Below, in pieces: positions 1 to 9,003 of a stretch of 64,000 nucleotides of DNA. The stretch is from Aegilops tauschii subsp. strangulata. Lineage: Eukaryota; Streptophyta; Magnoliopsida; Poales; Poaceae. The notes beneath the pieces are model-generated. The model did no database searches. It worked only from the letters and a program-made list of their open reading frames with translations, and was not told where the DNA came from. Every line of letters begins with the position of its first letter. Position 1 is the stretch's first letter. Position numbers and translations under genes: made by a program. Where the stretch lies: assembly GCF_002575655.3 (NCBI RefSeq), contig NC_053039.3, positions 374,705,633-374,769,632 of the forward strand. Direction: 5' to 3'.

Positions 1-730
1 CCAGCTGTCAGCCTCTCCACGTACAGTACTCTTCCGATGGAAGTCGGTCGTTGACCACATTGACCACGCCGCGCCGAGAGCACCAAGGCGGTGGACGACG
101 GCGAGGCCTAGGAAGGGGATGACGCGGAGCCGGGGAAGACGCGGCAGTGGATGCCCACGCGGAGAGGAGTACGTGGGTTCATTGGTTCGGCTGCGGCGTG
201 AGGCTGCCGTCGCCGCAGAATAACAGGGGGTGTGGGTGAGTAGAGGGATACCCTGGGCCAGCGGTGGGAGTAGTAGGGGCGGTGAGGCCTCCGCGGCAGC
301 ACAGTCGGCCACGGGAGGCAGGAGCAGGCGGCACGACCGGCGCTGCTTTGGGCGGCACGACCGGCGCTGCTTTGGGCGGCTGGAGCAAGAAGACCAGAGG
401 TTGAAGAAGCACGACGGCCGTTGGATGGACATCGTACGGTCACTGCAGCTAGAATCGTTTATATTGACTAAGTTGACAAAGCCCTTGGTACGTCAACTTA
501 GTAGGCCCACAGGTCAGCTTCCGAAATGGTGCGCCCCAGATGTCAGGGGGAGGAATCATTTTTTGGGCGGGTGAAGCTAGAATATCCAAGATTGAAGAAG
601 AAGCACGGCATCCGTTGGATGGACATCCAACGGCCACTGCTGCTAGAACCGTGTGTTGACTATAAGTTGACAAAGCCTTGCATACGCGTCAACTCCGTTT
701 TTTAGGGCACGCGTCAACTTAGTAACGCCA
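1..730. repeat. GC-rich decayed repeat with an internal direct duplication of about 190 bp
   Basis: No gene is supported here. Two diverged direct copies lie at about 385-510 and 575-730. Each carries the order TTGAAGAAG, TTGGATGGACATC, a CACTGC..GCTAGAA block and AGTTGACAAAGCC followed by CGTCAACT. The open frames on both strands look like by-products of high GC content. The same GTCCCAGCTGTC word recurs near 1441 upstream of the gene at 1938, so this may be part of a mobile promoter-flanking unit (inference). Confidence 0.5.
328..375. repeat. 24-bp tandem duplication (2 copies)
   Basis: GCGGCACGACCGGCGCTGC followed by TTTGG is repeated twice without change (328-351 and 352-375). Confidence 0.9.
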
Positions 731-1556
731 GAAGTGTGTGGCAGAGAACTTATAGCCCATTTGAGATTTGTAAGAATGTGTAGCCCATTTTTGAATTCTA
801 ATGGAATTTACTACAGCCCATTTACAGTTTGTTAAAAGTACAGCTCATTTCAACCAACCGTTCAAAACAGAATTCAATAAAATTTCCCACATTTTGATGG
901 GATCCGAAATATTTTTATCCCGTAATTTCTAGTCAGATTAAATACAATTTCAATATAAATTTATATTACGTAAAAATCCAACGAAACATTGCGCTAGCAA
1001 CAATTAATGAAATTAAAATTTTCAATATCCAAAAATAATATTTTATAAAGTAATCACGTGTTTGGTGCATTTTTTTATAGTTACTGCCCAGTTTTTATAA
1101 TTACAACCCATTTATTATTTCTTAAAGCCCATTTTCTTGTTAAGCCTAATGCGTCCCTCCTAGGAAAGATTTGCAGCCCAGCGGGGCGGAGAATAACAAC
1201 TTGACCTTGCCTGGGTATTCCTAAAAAAAGTATAGCTGGGCTAGCCATTTTCAGCTTGAAAAAAATTAATATCTGGGCTGGATATCTGACCTGAGCTAGA
1301 CGGGCCACAGCCCGCCCAGTTAATACCTGCAGCGCTGTTTTCGTTGTTGTTCAGAGGAGAAAAACTAATATCTGGGCTAAACATCGAAAAACTCTGCAGT
1401 GCTCACACCTCAAAAACACAAATACTGCTCGAGCTGCTTGGTCCCAGCTGTCGGCTGCTTCTTGTGCAATTCTCTCGTTTATTGACTACTACATAGGTTG
1501 ACAATGGTGTGGGACCGTGATGTCAGGAAACCAGGAGGAAGCAAAATAAATTATAG
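731..1556. repeat. AT-rich stretch with dispersed AGCCCATTT words; no gene seen
   Basis: Variants of AGCCCATTT recur on the plus strand near 748, 780, 814, 841, 1102 and 1125, at irregular spacing. Subterminal repeats of CACTA transposons look like this, but no terminal inverted repeat was found beside it, so the origin is open. Confidence 0.4.
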
Positions 1557-1558
1557 TT

Positions 1559-1561
1559 ATA

Positions 1562-1592
<31 letters not shown>
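1559..1592. repeat. (AT)n-(TAA)n compound microsatellite
   Basis: A run of AT dinucleotides passes directly into TAA trinucleotides. Confidence 0.95.
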
Positions 1593-1654
1593 GGAGGCAC
1601 TTGCGTACGTGAGGCTATGGACCTGGTGGGTCCCCATTGTCATCCTCTCCAAGT

Positions 1655-1937
1655 AAAGTCATCTCCTCGCCCGTGCGCGCTTTCCGCCCGAAACAGTCAG
1701 CACCGCCGGCCCCGCTTCCCGGTGCAGGCGTTTGCTCCGCCTTCAAACGACACAAGTGCCGTCCGTCCGTCCATCTGCCGCGCACATTAATGACACGCGG
1801 TTGCCGAGGCGGCTACTCCGGCGCCACACGTCCATCCCTCTGCCCGCCCACCATTGCTATATAAACTGCTGCGCCGGCCATAGCCGCAGTCATCCGCATC
1901 CGTTCCCTTTCTCCTGTCCACACCACTACTGCCCACC
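1655..1937 (+). promoter_or_regulatory. Core promoter and leader of the gene at 1938
   Basis: A consensus plant TATA box TATATAAA lies at 1858-1865. It is followed by a pyrimidine patch at about 1900-1919 (TTCCCTTTCTCCTGTCC) and an ATG at 1938 in strong context (CCACCATGG). The TATA-to-ATG distance of about 73 nt implies a leader of roughly 40-50 nt. The upstream block at 1670-1740 (CCCGCCCGAAACAG-like) recurs in decayed form near 7590. Confidence 0.7.
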
Positions 1938-2378
1938 ATGGCTTCCTCGCGCTCCAGCGCTCTTCGGGACAGGCAGAGGACGGACCACAAGGAGATGGCA
2001 GCCATTGCTGCCGACCGGTTGGCCGGCAGGCAGCCGGAGGACGACGACGTCCCAATGGAGAACATGGTAGTCGACGATTCGGCGCCAACCCCCTCCTCCG
2101 CGCCATCCTTGCCGGTGCATTGCACCATGACCATCGGCGAGGCACGTGCCCAATATATGGACAGGGTGAGGCAGATGCGTGAGGAGCAGTTCCGGGAGGC
2201 GCAGGCCGACACCGCCTACAACCACCATCTCCTCCAGGAGCACCTGCAGGCGGAGGAGCAGATTGCCGTGGAGCGGGCGGAGCAGGAGGCGCTGCTCGAC
2301 TCGTACCGCTCCGCCCGCAAGGGCCGCCTCGAGCGCTGGCGGTACCGCATGCGGGTGGCGGAGGCTGCGGCCGCCTAG
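1938..2378 (+). CDS. Small charged, coiled-coil-type hypothetical protein (146 aa)
   Basis: I do not recognise a characterised family; similar short proteins are common among Triticeae hypothetical genes. The start is the first ATG after a good TATA box and pyrimidine patch, in strong context. The N-terminus is basic and Ser/Arg-rich. About residues 60-140 are rich in Glu, Arg, Gln and Ala with heptad-like spacing (EEQFREAQ, LQEHLQAEEQ, ERAEQEALLDS), which suggests an amphipathic or coiled-coil helix. No signal peptide or membrane segment is visible. The frame stops at TAG 2376-2378, but the same frame stays open for a further 59 codons to TAG 2556-2558, giving an acidic Glu/Asp tail of the same character. 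The first stop may therefore be a recent nonsense change. A GC-rich minisatellite, a hairpin (2913-2994) and AT-rich 3'-UTR-like sequence follow. Coding is likely; function is unknown. Confidence 0.6.
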   Translation: MASSRSSALRDRQRTDHKEMAAIAADRLAGRQPEDDDVPMENMVVDDSAPTPSSAPSLPVHCTMTIGEARAQYMDRVRQMREEQFREAQADTAYNHHLLQEHLQAEEQIAVERAEQEALLDSYRSARKGRLERWRYRMRVAEAAAA

Positions 2379-2558
2379 AAAGAGGCTAGCAAAGAGGGCG
2401 ATGAAGCGGGCGAGGTGCTGTTTGGCGAGACCGAGGACGAGGCAGAGGACAATGCCGGCTCCGACGAGTCCTCGCTCCGCTGGCGTCGACGAGGCCCTGC
2501 TCCGCCGAGGCCCCGCGGTGCCAACAACGAGGCAGAGGACACCGCCGGCTCCGCCTAG
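2379..2558 (+). pseudogene. In-frame acidic extension after the TAG stop
   Basis: Reading on in the frame of the 1938 gene gives 59 sense codons. They encode an acidic stretch with repeated NEAED and AGS(A/D) motifs, then TAG. Frame continuity with similar composition suggests the ancestral protein was about 206 residues long. It could instead be readthrough or chance openness in a GC-rich repeat. Confidence 0.4.
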
Positions 2559-2735
2559 GCCCCGCCCCGCCAACAACGAGGCAGAGGACATCGCCGGCTC
2601 AGCCGAGGCCCCACCCTGCCGGCAACATGGGGGAGGATTTCCACCGCTCCGCTGAGGCGCCGCCCGCCGGCAACGAGATAGAGGACATCGCCGGCTCCGC
2701 CGAGGCCCCGCCCTGCTGCCAACGAGGCCGCGCCA
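2426..2735. repeat. Degenerate GC-rich minisatellite, unit about 45-50 bp
   Basis: Copies of GAGGCAGAGGACATCGCC followed by GGCTCCGCCGAGGCCCC recur near 2440, 2530, 2578 and 2678. On the plus strand they encode (N)EAED(I/T)AGSAEAP. The long open frame on the opposite strand is a mirror of this repeat. Confidence 0.75.
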
Positions 2736-2912
2736 CACAGAAAACGAGGAAGAGTAGAACACGGTAGGTCGCCGCCGCTCGGGTCCAAGTAAGGCCACCG
2801 CTGCTACCCTCCGGTTGAAGCCAAGCTAGGCGGGTTGACCATTGACGACCAGTTAGCTTCTTGGCGGCGACGTGGAGTCGGAGAGCTGCACTGGAGAAGA
2901 ACGCTGCTTCTA

Positions 2913-2994
2913 CTTAACTGCTGGTGCAGTTGGCTGACTGACACATGGGCCCAACAGGCCACATGTCAGTTACGCAACTGCACCTGCAGTTAAG
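2913..2994. other. Imperfect hairpin (82 bp) downstream of the 1938 gene
   Basis: CTTAACTGCTGGTGCAGTTG (2913) is almost exactly complementary to the segment ending at 2994 (AACTGCACCTGCAGTTAAG), with one mismatch in the outer 20 bp and continued imperfect pairing inward. Total arms are about 40 nt. It could lie in the 3' region of the transcript or be a MITE remnant. Confidence 0.7.
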
Positions 2995-3258
2995 TCACTG
3001 AAAGCTTATGTTCGGCTCAGCGGGACACAGGTGGGTAGCTTCGGTTAATTAATTATACCTCCAGCGCACCCCTTTTTAGTTGAAGAATGTATGAAATGTA
3101 ATGAAATCCGGCATGTTTATATGAAATCCGACCGTGTATGAATGAATTTATTTCGATTAGTTCGAATTCCTGTATCACTGGCATTGGATGAACATGCAAA
3201 ACAATACGTACTAGCATTATTCCCAGGGTGATCACCTCGTTTGCTGCAGTTTCACATG
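2995..3258. other. AT-rich, 3'-UTR-like sequence; no gene seen
   Basis: Repeated ATGAAATCCG-type words (near 3100, 3121) and ATGAATGAATT resemble plant 3' ends. It could be the transcript tail of the 1938 gene, but no clear polyadenylation cluster could be fixed by eye. Confidence 0.25.
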
Positions 3259-3260
3259 TA

Positions 3261-3386
3261 CTCCCTCCGGTCCTTTCTAGTCTGCATACAAGCTTTTTCT
3301 GCAGTCAAAGTATCTCTACTTTGACCAATCTTATACAAAAAAGTATGCACTTTCACAATGTGCGAAGTAAAAAGGAACAGAAGGAG
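3261..3386. mobile_element. Stowaway (Tc1/Mariner) MITE, 126 bp
   Basis: It starts CTCCCTCCGGTCCTTTCTA and ends with the complementary AAAGGAACAGAAGGAG. A TA duplication flanks it at 3259-3260 and 3387-3388. It is non-autonomous and has no coding capacity. Confidence 0.85.
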
Positions 3387-3388
3387 TA

Positions 3389-5573
3389 CAAAGAGTTTGA
3401 GAAGCTTTTTAGCGTTTCTGTACATTGCAATCAAACACACAGGCCTGGCAATTCATAGAGAACATTCAAAACAATCGATGATTATGCATCTCAGCGACTC
3501 ACATGTCAGAGGCAATATTTACTTCCAACTAAAGAATAAAGAAAAAATTGATCGACGCTGCTGACAGCAAAGGGCGTCCCATTCAAAAATATCAAACGCA
3601 TGGCTTGCTAAAATCAATGAGCAAAATTTGACAAGGTTGTCCCATTCCAAAATATCAAATGCCTATGATTGTGGAATGGGCAGGGTTTGCCATCAGTTCG
3701 GACATTGACATGGCACCTCGTGCTAAATAAACCAGCTGTTCTTTTTGTGCAGTTCCACCAAAATCAACCAAATTCGCGCGTAGCTTGTATGATTTCGCCC
3801 TCATATGTTGCAACGCCTTGAACTTATCGGCACCTCCTTTCTTGTGGTGGAAATGAATGATTCGATGTATTCATGAACATTTTGTGCAGTTCCCATTGAA
3901 ATCAAGCTGAGCACCCCTGTTTGCACAAATACAAAAAAGTGATTAGTATAAAGCAAACTGTACTATGAATTGACAGTTTCAACAGGCACATACATGGTCC
4001 ATGTAGAGCACACTTTTAGAAAAATGGAACTCACCAGAAAGAATCCAGAACAACATTGTACTCGCGCATCACAGCAAAAAATGGAGATTTGTCAGTCCTT
4101 TTGAGCTGAAGTTAGTTTGGTCTTGTGGGGAGTAATGTAACCATCCTTCAACTGCTCCTTGTGATGAGAAGATAGACAGGGCTTCTTCATCCTGGCATAA
4201 TCGGAACTAGTCACTTCACGTACTCCATATTCTTCTTCAGAGGAAGATGATTCTGTTGTGCAAAGACAAGAGGACTACTAAATGCTAGCATCCCTGTTTG
4301 CTCGAAAAAAAGGAAAGGAAATATTTAAAACAGCACAGATGAAGCACTTCTCAAGGACAATACCACTTTTTCATGACAGTATCTAAACAGTAGCACAACA
4401 CCAATAGAGATGACAAAGCTCAATCATATGGATGAGATCAGTGGGCGAGTACCAACCTTTGTCAGGATGCTTATTGTGTAGAGCATACATATGAAGCACT
4501 TCTCCGGAACCATCTGTAGCTATCTACGGTGGTGGCCATGCTTACTATATACTCCTCGATTAGTTTAATGTTTCCTACATCTTCTTGTGCAGTTCCACTA
4601 AAATATATGGTATCTTCAAAGAAGATCCATGTTTGCACAAGTAGAGATAATTACATATTACATTAAGAGTGGCATCAAATCAGTGGCAAAACAATTGCTC
4701 GTTCCAGCCATAGCAATAAATTAAGATGCAAAACTATATCATTACTTGTGTCATCACAGTTCCAGTGCTTCATTACAGCACCGGGAGTTGATTTTTGTTT
4801 TTCTTCCGCTTGTTCTTCCCCTTCATCACTTGGTTCAATAACAGACAAGCTTCGCCTTCAATGTAAGATTTGGCATGTCAATTAGGGAGCACAAGTATAG
4901 TACTAAACTTAATTTTCTGATGAAAGTGGCAAAATACAGGCCAGCAATTGTGAAATATCCTTATCTTACCTCAATGGGATATTACGGTGCACATACAGAT
5001 TGGAAGTCTTGTCTCCATTTGTGCAGTTCACTAAAATCAAGCAACATTATCGTACGAGTAGCACAACATATGAAAGCACACTGCAGAATCATGTGAAAGA
5101 AGGCTAGTACTGACCTCTCATGATGCGGAATTCAAACAACTCACAAGAAGAAGATCTGAACCAAATTCGCCTTAACGGATAAGAAGTAAGATTTCCTCTT
5201 GTGCAGTTCCACTAAGATCAAGCAATCAAGCAACGTTGTCGGTGTGACATTTTGGTTGAACTGCACAAAACACTCTTCAAAAAAGTGTTTTGTGCAGTGC
5301 AACAAAAGGTCACAATGGCAACGAGGTGAAGTAGATAACCCTGTTTACACAGAGGTGCAAAGGAAACAATTAGTGGTCAATAACGGTGGATGACACAGAA
5401 GCCAACAAAAAGAAGCATCTACCTTATCTAAATGGGAACGAAAGCAAGACAGTAGCATTTCTCAAACGGTGGCATTGATTAATATTAACATAGAGATTAT
5501 ATTAACAATAAAATTCGTTAAACATGTAATTTGCTTTTAACTATGGCATTGCATCAATTTTCCAGCGGCATTA
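3389..5573 (-). other. AT-rich region with a repeated splice-acceptor-like module; possible decayed minus-strand exons
   Basis: No long ORF is present. The motif TTGTGCAGTTCCACTAAAAT (variants) recurs at 3745, 3892, 4585, 5019 and 5199, and again at 8993. Read on the minus strand, two of these copies (near 3920 and 9027) sit just after pyrimidine-rich CAG acceptor-like sites: CAAACAG|GGGTGCTC and CCACAG|GGATGCAC. A third CAG|GG site lies near 5343. The spacing looks like repeatedly duplicated short exons, but the frames are not conserved. A 60-bp local duplication (CCCATTC..AAAATATCAAA) is at 3577-3663. Coding status is unproven. Confidence 0.4.
5255..5303. other. Short hairpin, 20-bp arms with one mismatch
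   Basis: GTTGAACTGCACAAAACACT (5255-5274) pairs with 5284-5303 around a 9-nt loop. The stem includes the TTGTGCAG word of the dispersed motif, so it may result from inverted insertion of that motif. It is shorter than usual plant microRNA precursors. Confidence 0.8.
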
Positions 5574-5576
5574 TTA

Positions 5577-5885
5577 GAGGGTGTTTGTTTACAGGGACAT
5601 TTTGGTGTAGGGACTAAAGAAACTCCGTGTCAGTCCCATCTAAACCAACAGGAGGGACTTTTAGGGACTAAAAGTGGGCATTTGGGACTAAAGAAAGAAG
5701 ACCCCGAGGGAGTCTTTTTGGGACTTTTTCCAACAGTTGCCCCTGCCACGCATCGCACCTTGTCTCTATTAGTTCATTACTAGGGGTAACATGGTTCTTA
5801 GCATGTCATTTAATAACCTCTAGTCCATGTTTAGTCCCTGGAACCAAGCAGGTAGGGACTAGGGAGTTTTTAACCAAACAGGGCC
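5577..5885. mobile_element. Tourist-like (PIF/Harbinger) MITE, about 309 bp
   Basis: TTA target duplications lie at 5574-5576 and 5886-5888. The left end GAGGGTGTTTGTTTACAGGG pairs imperfectly with the right end (AACCAAACAGGGCC). Internal GGGACTAAA / TTTAGTCCC words are also in inverted orientation. Confidence 0.75.
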
Positions 5886-6135
5886 TTAGATTAACAACAG
5901 CTAATGAGTTGCATGGGACAGTGGACGCACCAGCACCATGTGCATCTACAGATGTACTGTGGTCATGCACAGTCTGTTGCAACAAAGAAGAAACAACCAA
6001 GGAGCATATTTGTGTTGGTCCCAGTTTTGTTATCTTTAGAAACCTTTCCCTATGTGAGCGCAGCAAATCTAGTCCTGCTCAAACTCTACAGCCTTGTCCC
6101 TTCCTTTCCTTTTTGTACTAGTACTTTCTCCCCTT

Positions 6136-6361
6136 CCTTTCCTCTTTGAACCACGTCCTAGATTTATGCGATACAACTTTCCCCACTACTTTCCCCCATT
6201 CCTTTCCTCTTTGAACCACGTCCTAGATTCATGCTATACAACTTTCCCCCTTCATTTCCTCTTTGAACCACGTCCTAGATTCATGCTATATACAACTTTT
6301 CCCACTACTTTCCCCCACTCCTTTCCTCTTTGAACCACGTCCTAGATTCATGGTATACATG
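6136..6361. repeat. Tandem repeat, 4 copies of about 52-67 bp
   Basis: The block CCTCTTTGAACCACGTCCTA begins at 6141, 6206, 6258 and 6325. The copies are separated by pyrimidine-rich linkers (CCCACTACTTTCCCCC). Overlapping plus-strand frames are products of the repeat. Confidence 0.9.
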
Positions 6362-6399
6362 CAGCTAGAGCAATGCATGTGGAGTAAGTAAATTATACC

Positions 6400-6743
6400 T
6401 TATGGTTCTTGGGGCGTGGTTCGGTGGGCGGCGGGACGGCGGCGAAGAAGAAGGGGTCGGAGGCCCTCCCGCGCCGCCACTGGGTGGAAAGTGAACAGCT
6501 GCGCCGGTAGTCCCTCGCTGACGGCGACAGTGTTAAGCCTCCTTCCCTTCTCGGCGGACGGATCCTGCCGGCTCTTTGAGCAGCAGTGAGGGGAGAGAGA
6601 GGCCAACGAAGTCTTGTTTAGATCTGGAGAGGGCGAGAGAGTGTGAAGAGAGCAACTACAAGCGCTGAGGCTCCAGCGGGAGAGGGCGAGAGAGTGTGAA
6701 GAGAGCAACTACAAGCGCTGAGGCTCCAGCGTGTATATATATA
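6400..6743 (-). other. TATA-headed minus-strand transcription-unit start with a splice donor (first-exon-like)
   Basis: On the minus strand a TATA run (6734-6743) is followed by a 53-bp tandem duplication (6679-6731 and 6626-6678), a GC-rich exon-like block, then an AAG|GTATAA donor-like site at about 6400. The minus frame 6708-6400 is open but has no ATG start, so a non-coding leader exon is as likely as coding. The words GCGAGAGAGTGTGAAGAG and TATATACTGGAG recur at 9474-9545 in the same order, so the two promoters are related copies. Confidence 0.4.
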
Positions 6744-6779
6744 CTGGAGAGAGTGTGTGAAGCGTGCAAACCCTAAAAA

Positions 6780-6890
6780 CATTTTGACCAGTCAAAGAAT
6801 CCTCCTGGCACAAATTATGCTCAAGTGTAGTTATCGAACCCGAGACCTCAAGTTTGATGAGCGAACAGGCTAACCAGCTACACAACCCTC
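6780..6890 (-). ncRNA. tRNA-derived, SINE-like sequence (tRNA-Met-like head)
   Basis: On the minus strand TGTAGCTGGTTAGCCTG resembles an A box and GGTCTCGGGTTCGATAA a B box. Between them GCTCATCAAACTTGAGG resembles a tRNA-Met anticodon arm (CAT). The acceptor stem cannot be closed, so it is not a functional tRNA. An unrelated tail (TTTGTGCCAGGAGG..) follows, as in tRNA-derived SINEs. The family is not identified. Confidence 0.4.
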
Positions 6891-7373
6891 CTGTTATGTT
6901 CAACGAGAGGGAAATAACCTTTTATACATTCCTGCATTCATGTGACAAGCATGCCGTGTTTTTTTTGTGTGTGTGGGAGTCATTGGGATTTCAATCATAA
7001 TTGTCTCATGTGGCTTTGGTGGTAAGACTATCCACAGTGGTGCAGAAATAATGCAGCCTTAGTCACCTTACCTCTCTCCACGTAGTACGTTGGGTCCCAC
7101 CAGTCAAAGGGTGAAACAAACAAATTAATAAGAAAAGATTAAAAGCGCCAGCGGTGTATCTTACCTCACACATCTCGCTACTGCTCGGGAACATTGTCCG
7201 ATTGATCCCTCTGTTCGCTCACTTACTATTTTAAGTTAATCCTTATTATAACATGCACACAAATTTTGGGCACTTGTATTCGAGTTAAGTCAGTGTGCCA
7301 CCGTATCTCGTATACTTACTACTCCCTCCGTCTAGCTGTAATAAGTCACGTTAGAAGGTGCAATAGGACCAAG
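6891..7373. other. No gene seen
   Basis: Mixed-composition DNA. A CTCCCTCCGTCTAG word at 7322 resembles one Stowaway end, but no matching right end was found. Confidence 0.4.
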
Positions 7374-7412
7374 GTGCGTGCGTGCGTGCGTGTGTGTGTG
7401 TGTGTGTGTGTT
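7374..7412. repeat. (GTGC)n-(GT)n microsatellite
   Basis: A GCGT-type tetranucleotide run passes into a GT dinucleotide run. Confidence 0.95.
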
Positions 7413-7479
7413 TAATAGCATGTGTGTGTTAGAGAGAGCGACAGATCGACCTACTCCTACAGAGAGATGTTGTGTAGTG

Positions 7480-7790
7480 TACGATTTTAGCCGCGAGTCG
7501 GTGCATCCTCTCGTTTCCGGGCGTGTCTGGTAGGGACATGCGGACAGCTGCCACGCCCGCTCCTGACCAGCCTGGCCCACCCAAAGCCCCTCCATCGCCC
7601 GCGCGTGCTTCCCGCCCGAAATGGTCAGCGCCGCTCCAAAGAATCGGTGCCGCATTCATGCCCGGGCAGAGCGGATGCGACCTCTCACTGGTGCAAGAGT
7701 GATGGTTGCTTCGTCCGTCCAACTTACTGCTGGGTCTATATGATTTGACGGCTCATTGGTCTTTATTACTGAGGTGGTAGGACTGCTGGA
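7480..7790 (+). promoter_or_regulatory. Decayed second copy of the promoter block upstream of the 1938 gene
   Basis: GCCCGCGCGTGCTTCCCGCC at about 7597 matches GCCCGTGCGCGCTTTCCGCC at about 1670, and both continue with GAAA..GTCAGC.CCGC and a GGTGC(C/A)G word. A GTCTATATGA TATA-like site at 7735 is not followed by a comparable ORF. It appears to be a promoter relic. Confidence 0.45.
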
Positions 7791-7948
7791 TGTCCCACGC
7801 TTTTGGCGAAAGGAGGTACTACTACTAGATTACAATTTTCTCCATTCTTACAGCGGAGGCGTGCAAGAGCAGTGAAAACACACAGGCTCAGTGATTACAT
7901 GGCCCACCTCACACTAACACCGTGCGACACCTAACTCTTTACATAGTA

Positions 7949-8584
7949 CTCCCTCCATTCCTAAATATTACTAGATGAGTCCCCGCGCGTTGCCGCGGAA
8001 CAGCGGTATATCTCCCTGCGCAAAATTATCGATTTCATAGAACTAAAAAAAACTCTATAACCGCATGACAAATGTGGTAGCCAAACTAAATAAACTCCCA
8101 TCATCATTTAGATCATCCCACGTAAGGAAAAAAGATCAGCCAACTCCTACTGCATAATGGGATTATATTTTTCTTTTTGACATGTTAATGGGACTTAAAA
8201 GCTCACTTACATGCATGCTACCAGTGCATGCTTGCATGCAGACATGTTGATATGATTTAAAACCCACTCACATGCATGTGCCACGGTATTTCTGCATGCT
8301 TGCATGTGGCTTAGTGCGGAGCCTCTCAACGTCTAGATCAGACGGCTATTATGGACTGATTTACTTCATCTAACGGCTACATCAATTTTGATGATGTGGC
8401 TCAAGGAGAGGATAGAGAATTCCTAGTAGTGGGGGCTAGCTATTACTAGTAGATAAGTCTTTGTAGAGATTCCACTACATACGGAACAAAATGAATGAAT
8501 CTACACTTAAAATGCATCTATATACATCCGCATGTGGTTCATGGTGAAATCTCTAGAAAGACTTATATTTAGGAACGGAGGAAG
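7949..8584. mobile_element. Stowaway MITE (Thalos-like) split by an insertion
   Basis: The left end CTCCCTCCATTCCTAAATAT (7949, after TA) and the right end ATATTTAGGAACGGAGGAAG (ending 8584) form the TIR. The internal words CTACATACGG..CAAAATGA and TCTACACTTAAAATGC are typical of this MITE. The two parts are separated by about 475 bp of foreign DNA. Confidence 0.8.
7975..8449. mobile_element. Non-autonomous element inserted in the Stowaway MITE; class uncertain
   Basis: A 9-bp direct repeat TATTACTAG lies at 7966-7974 and 8441-8449. The left end carries a hairpin CCCGCGCGTTGCCGCGG close to CTAG. Nine-bp duplications suit Mutator-like elements, while a hairpin about 10 nt from CTAG read on the minus strand suits a Helitron 3' end. 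The body has a diverged tandem duplication (about 8178-8240 and 8241-8308) full of CATGCATG words. No ORF is present. Confidence 0.5.
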
Positions 8585-8768
8585 TGCTAGTATAGTACGT
8601 ACTGTAATTTATCAGCGAGATAAATTTGTACAATGCTATGAAGCTTCCAGCTTCTGTTACATGTATCTTGCGTCCAAGGTTGCCCGTTGCAACATTTCAT
8701 CAAATACAAAGGAGACTAACATGCATGCTATTGCATCTCAATGATTGACAGATCATAGCAAATATGTA

Positions 8769-8866
8769 CTCCCTCCGTTCCAAAATAAGTGTCTCAACTT
8801 TGTGCAAACTTTAGTACAAAGTTGTACTACTACTAAAGTTGACACTTATTTTGGAACAGAGGCATC
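8769..8866. mobile_element. Stowaway MITE, 98 bp
   Basis: CTCCCTCCGTTCCAAAATAA at 8769 pairs with TTATTTTGGAACAGAGGC near 8863. TA flanks it at 8767-8768 and 8867-8868. The interior is a near-perfect fold-back around GTACAAAGTTG. Confidence 0.85.
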
Positions 8867-9003
8867 TAAAGAAAAAAACGATCCATGCAGTCCCTAGCCC
8901 TTGAACCGTGAACCCTGACCAGGCTTCAATTTGCTGGCAATGTTCGAGCTTCCTAATAAATGAAGTTTGCAACCTTTTGACCATCGGATCATTTTGTGCA
9001 GTT

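Noticed and set aside
1926..2798. 290-residue minus-strand ORF
   Set aside because: It is the mirror of the plus-strand gene and its GC-rich minisatellite (repeated Gly/Arg/Leu units). It has no promoter and runs antisense to the TATA-headed gene.
6136..6361. Possible CRISPR-like array
   Set aside because: Spacing is irregular (52-67 bp), the repeats include the supposed spacers, and the genome is a plant nucleus. It is an ordinary tandem repeat.
6820..6885. Functional tRNA-Met gene on the minus strand
   Set aside because: The acceptor and T stems cannot be closed. Only A/B-box similarity remains.
8460..8480. CCACTACATACGG as a CACTA end
   Set aside because: It is internal Thalos-like Stowaway sequence.
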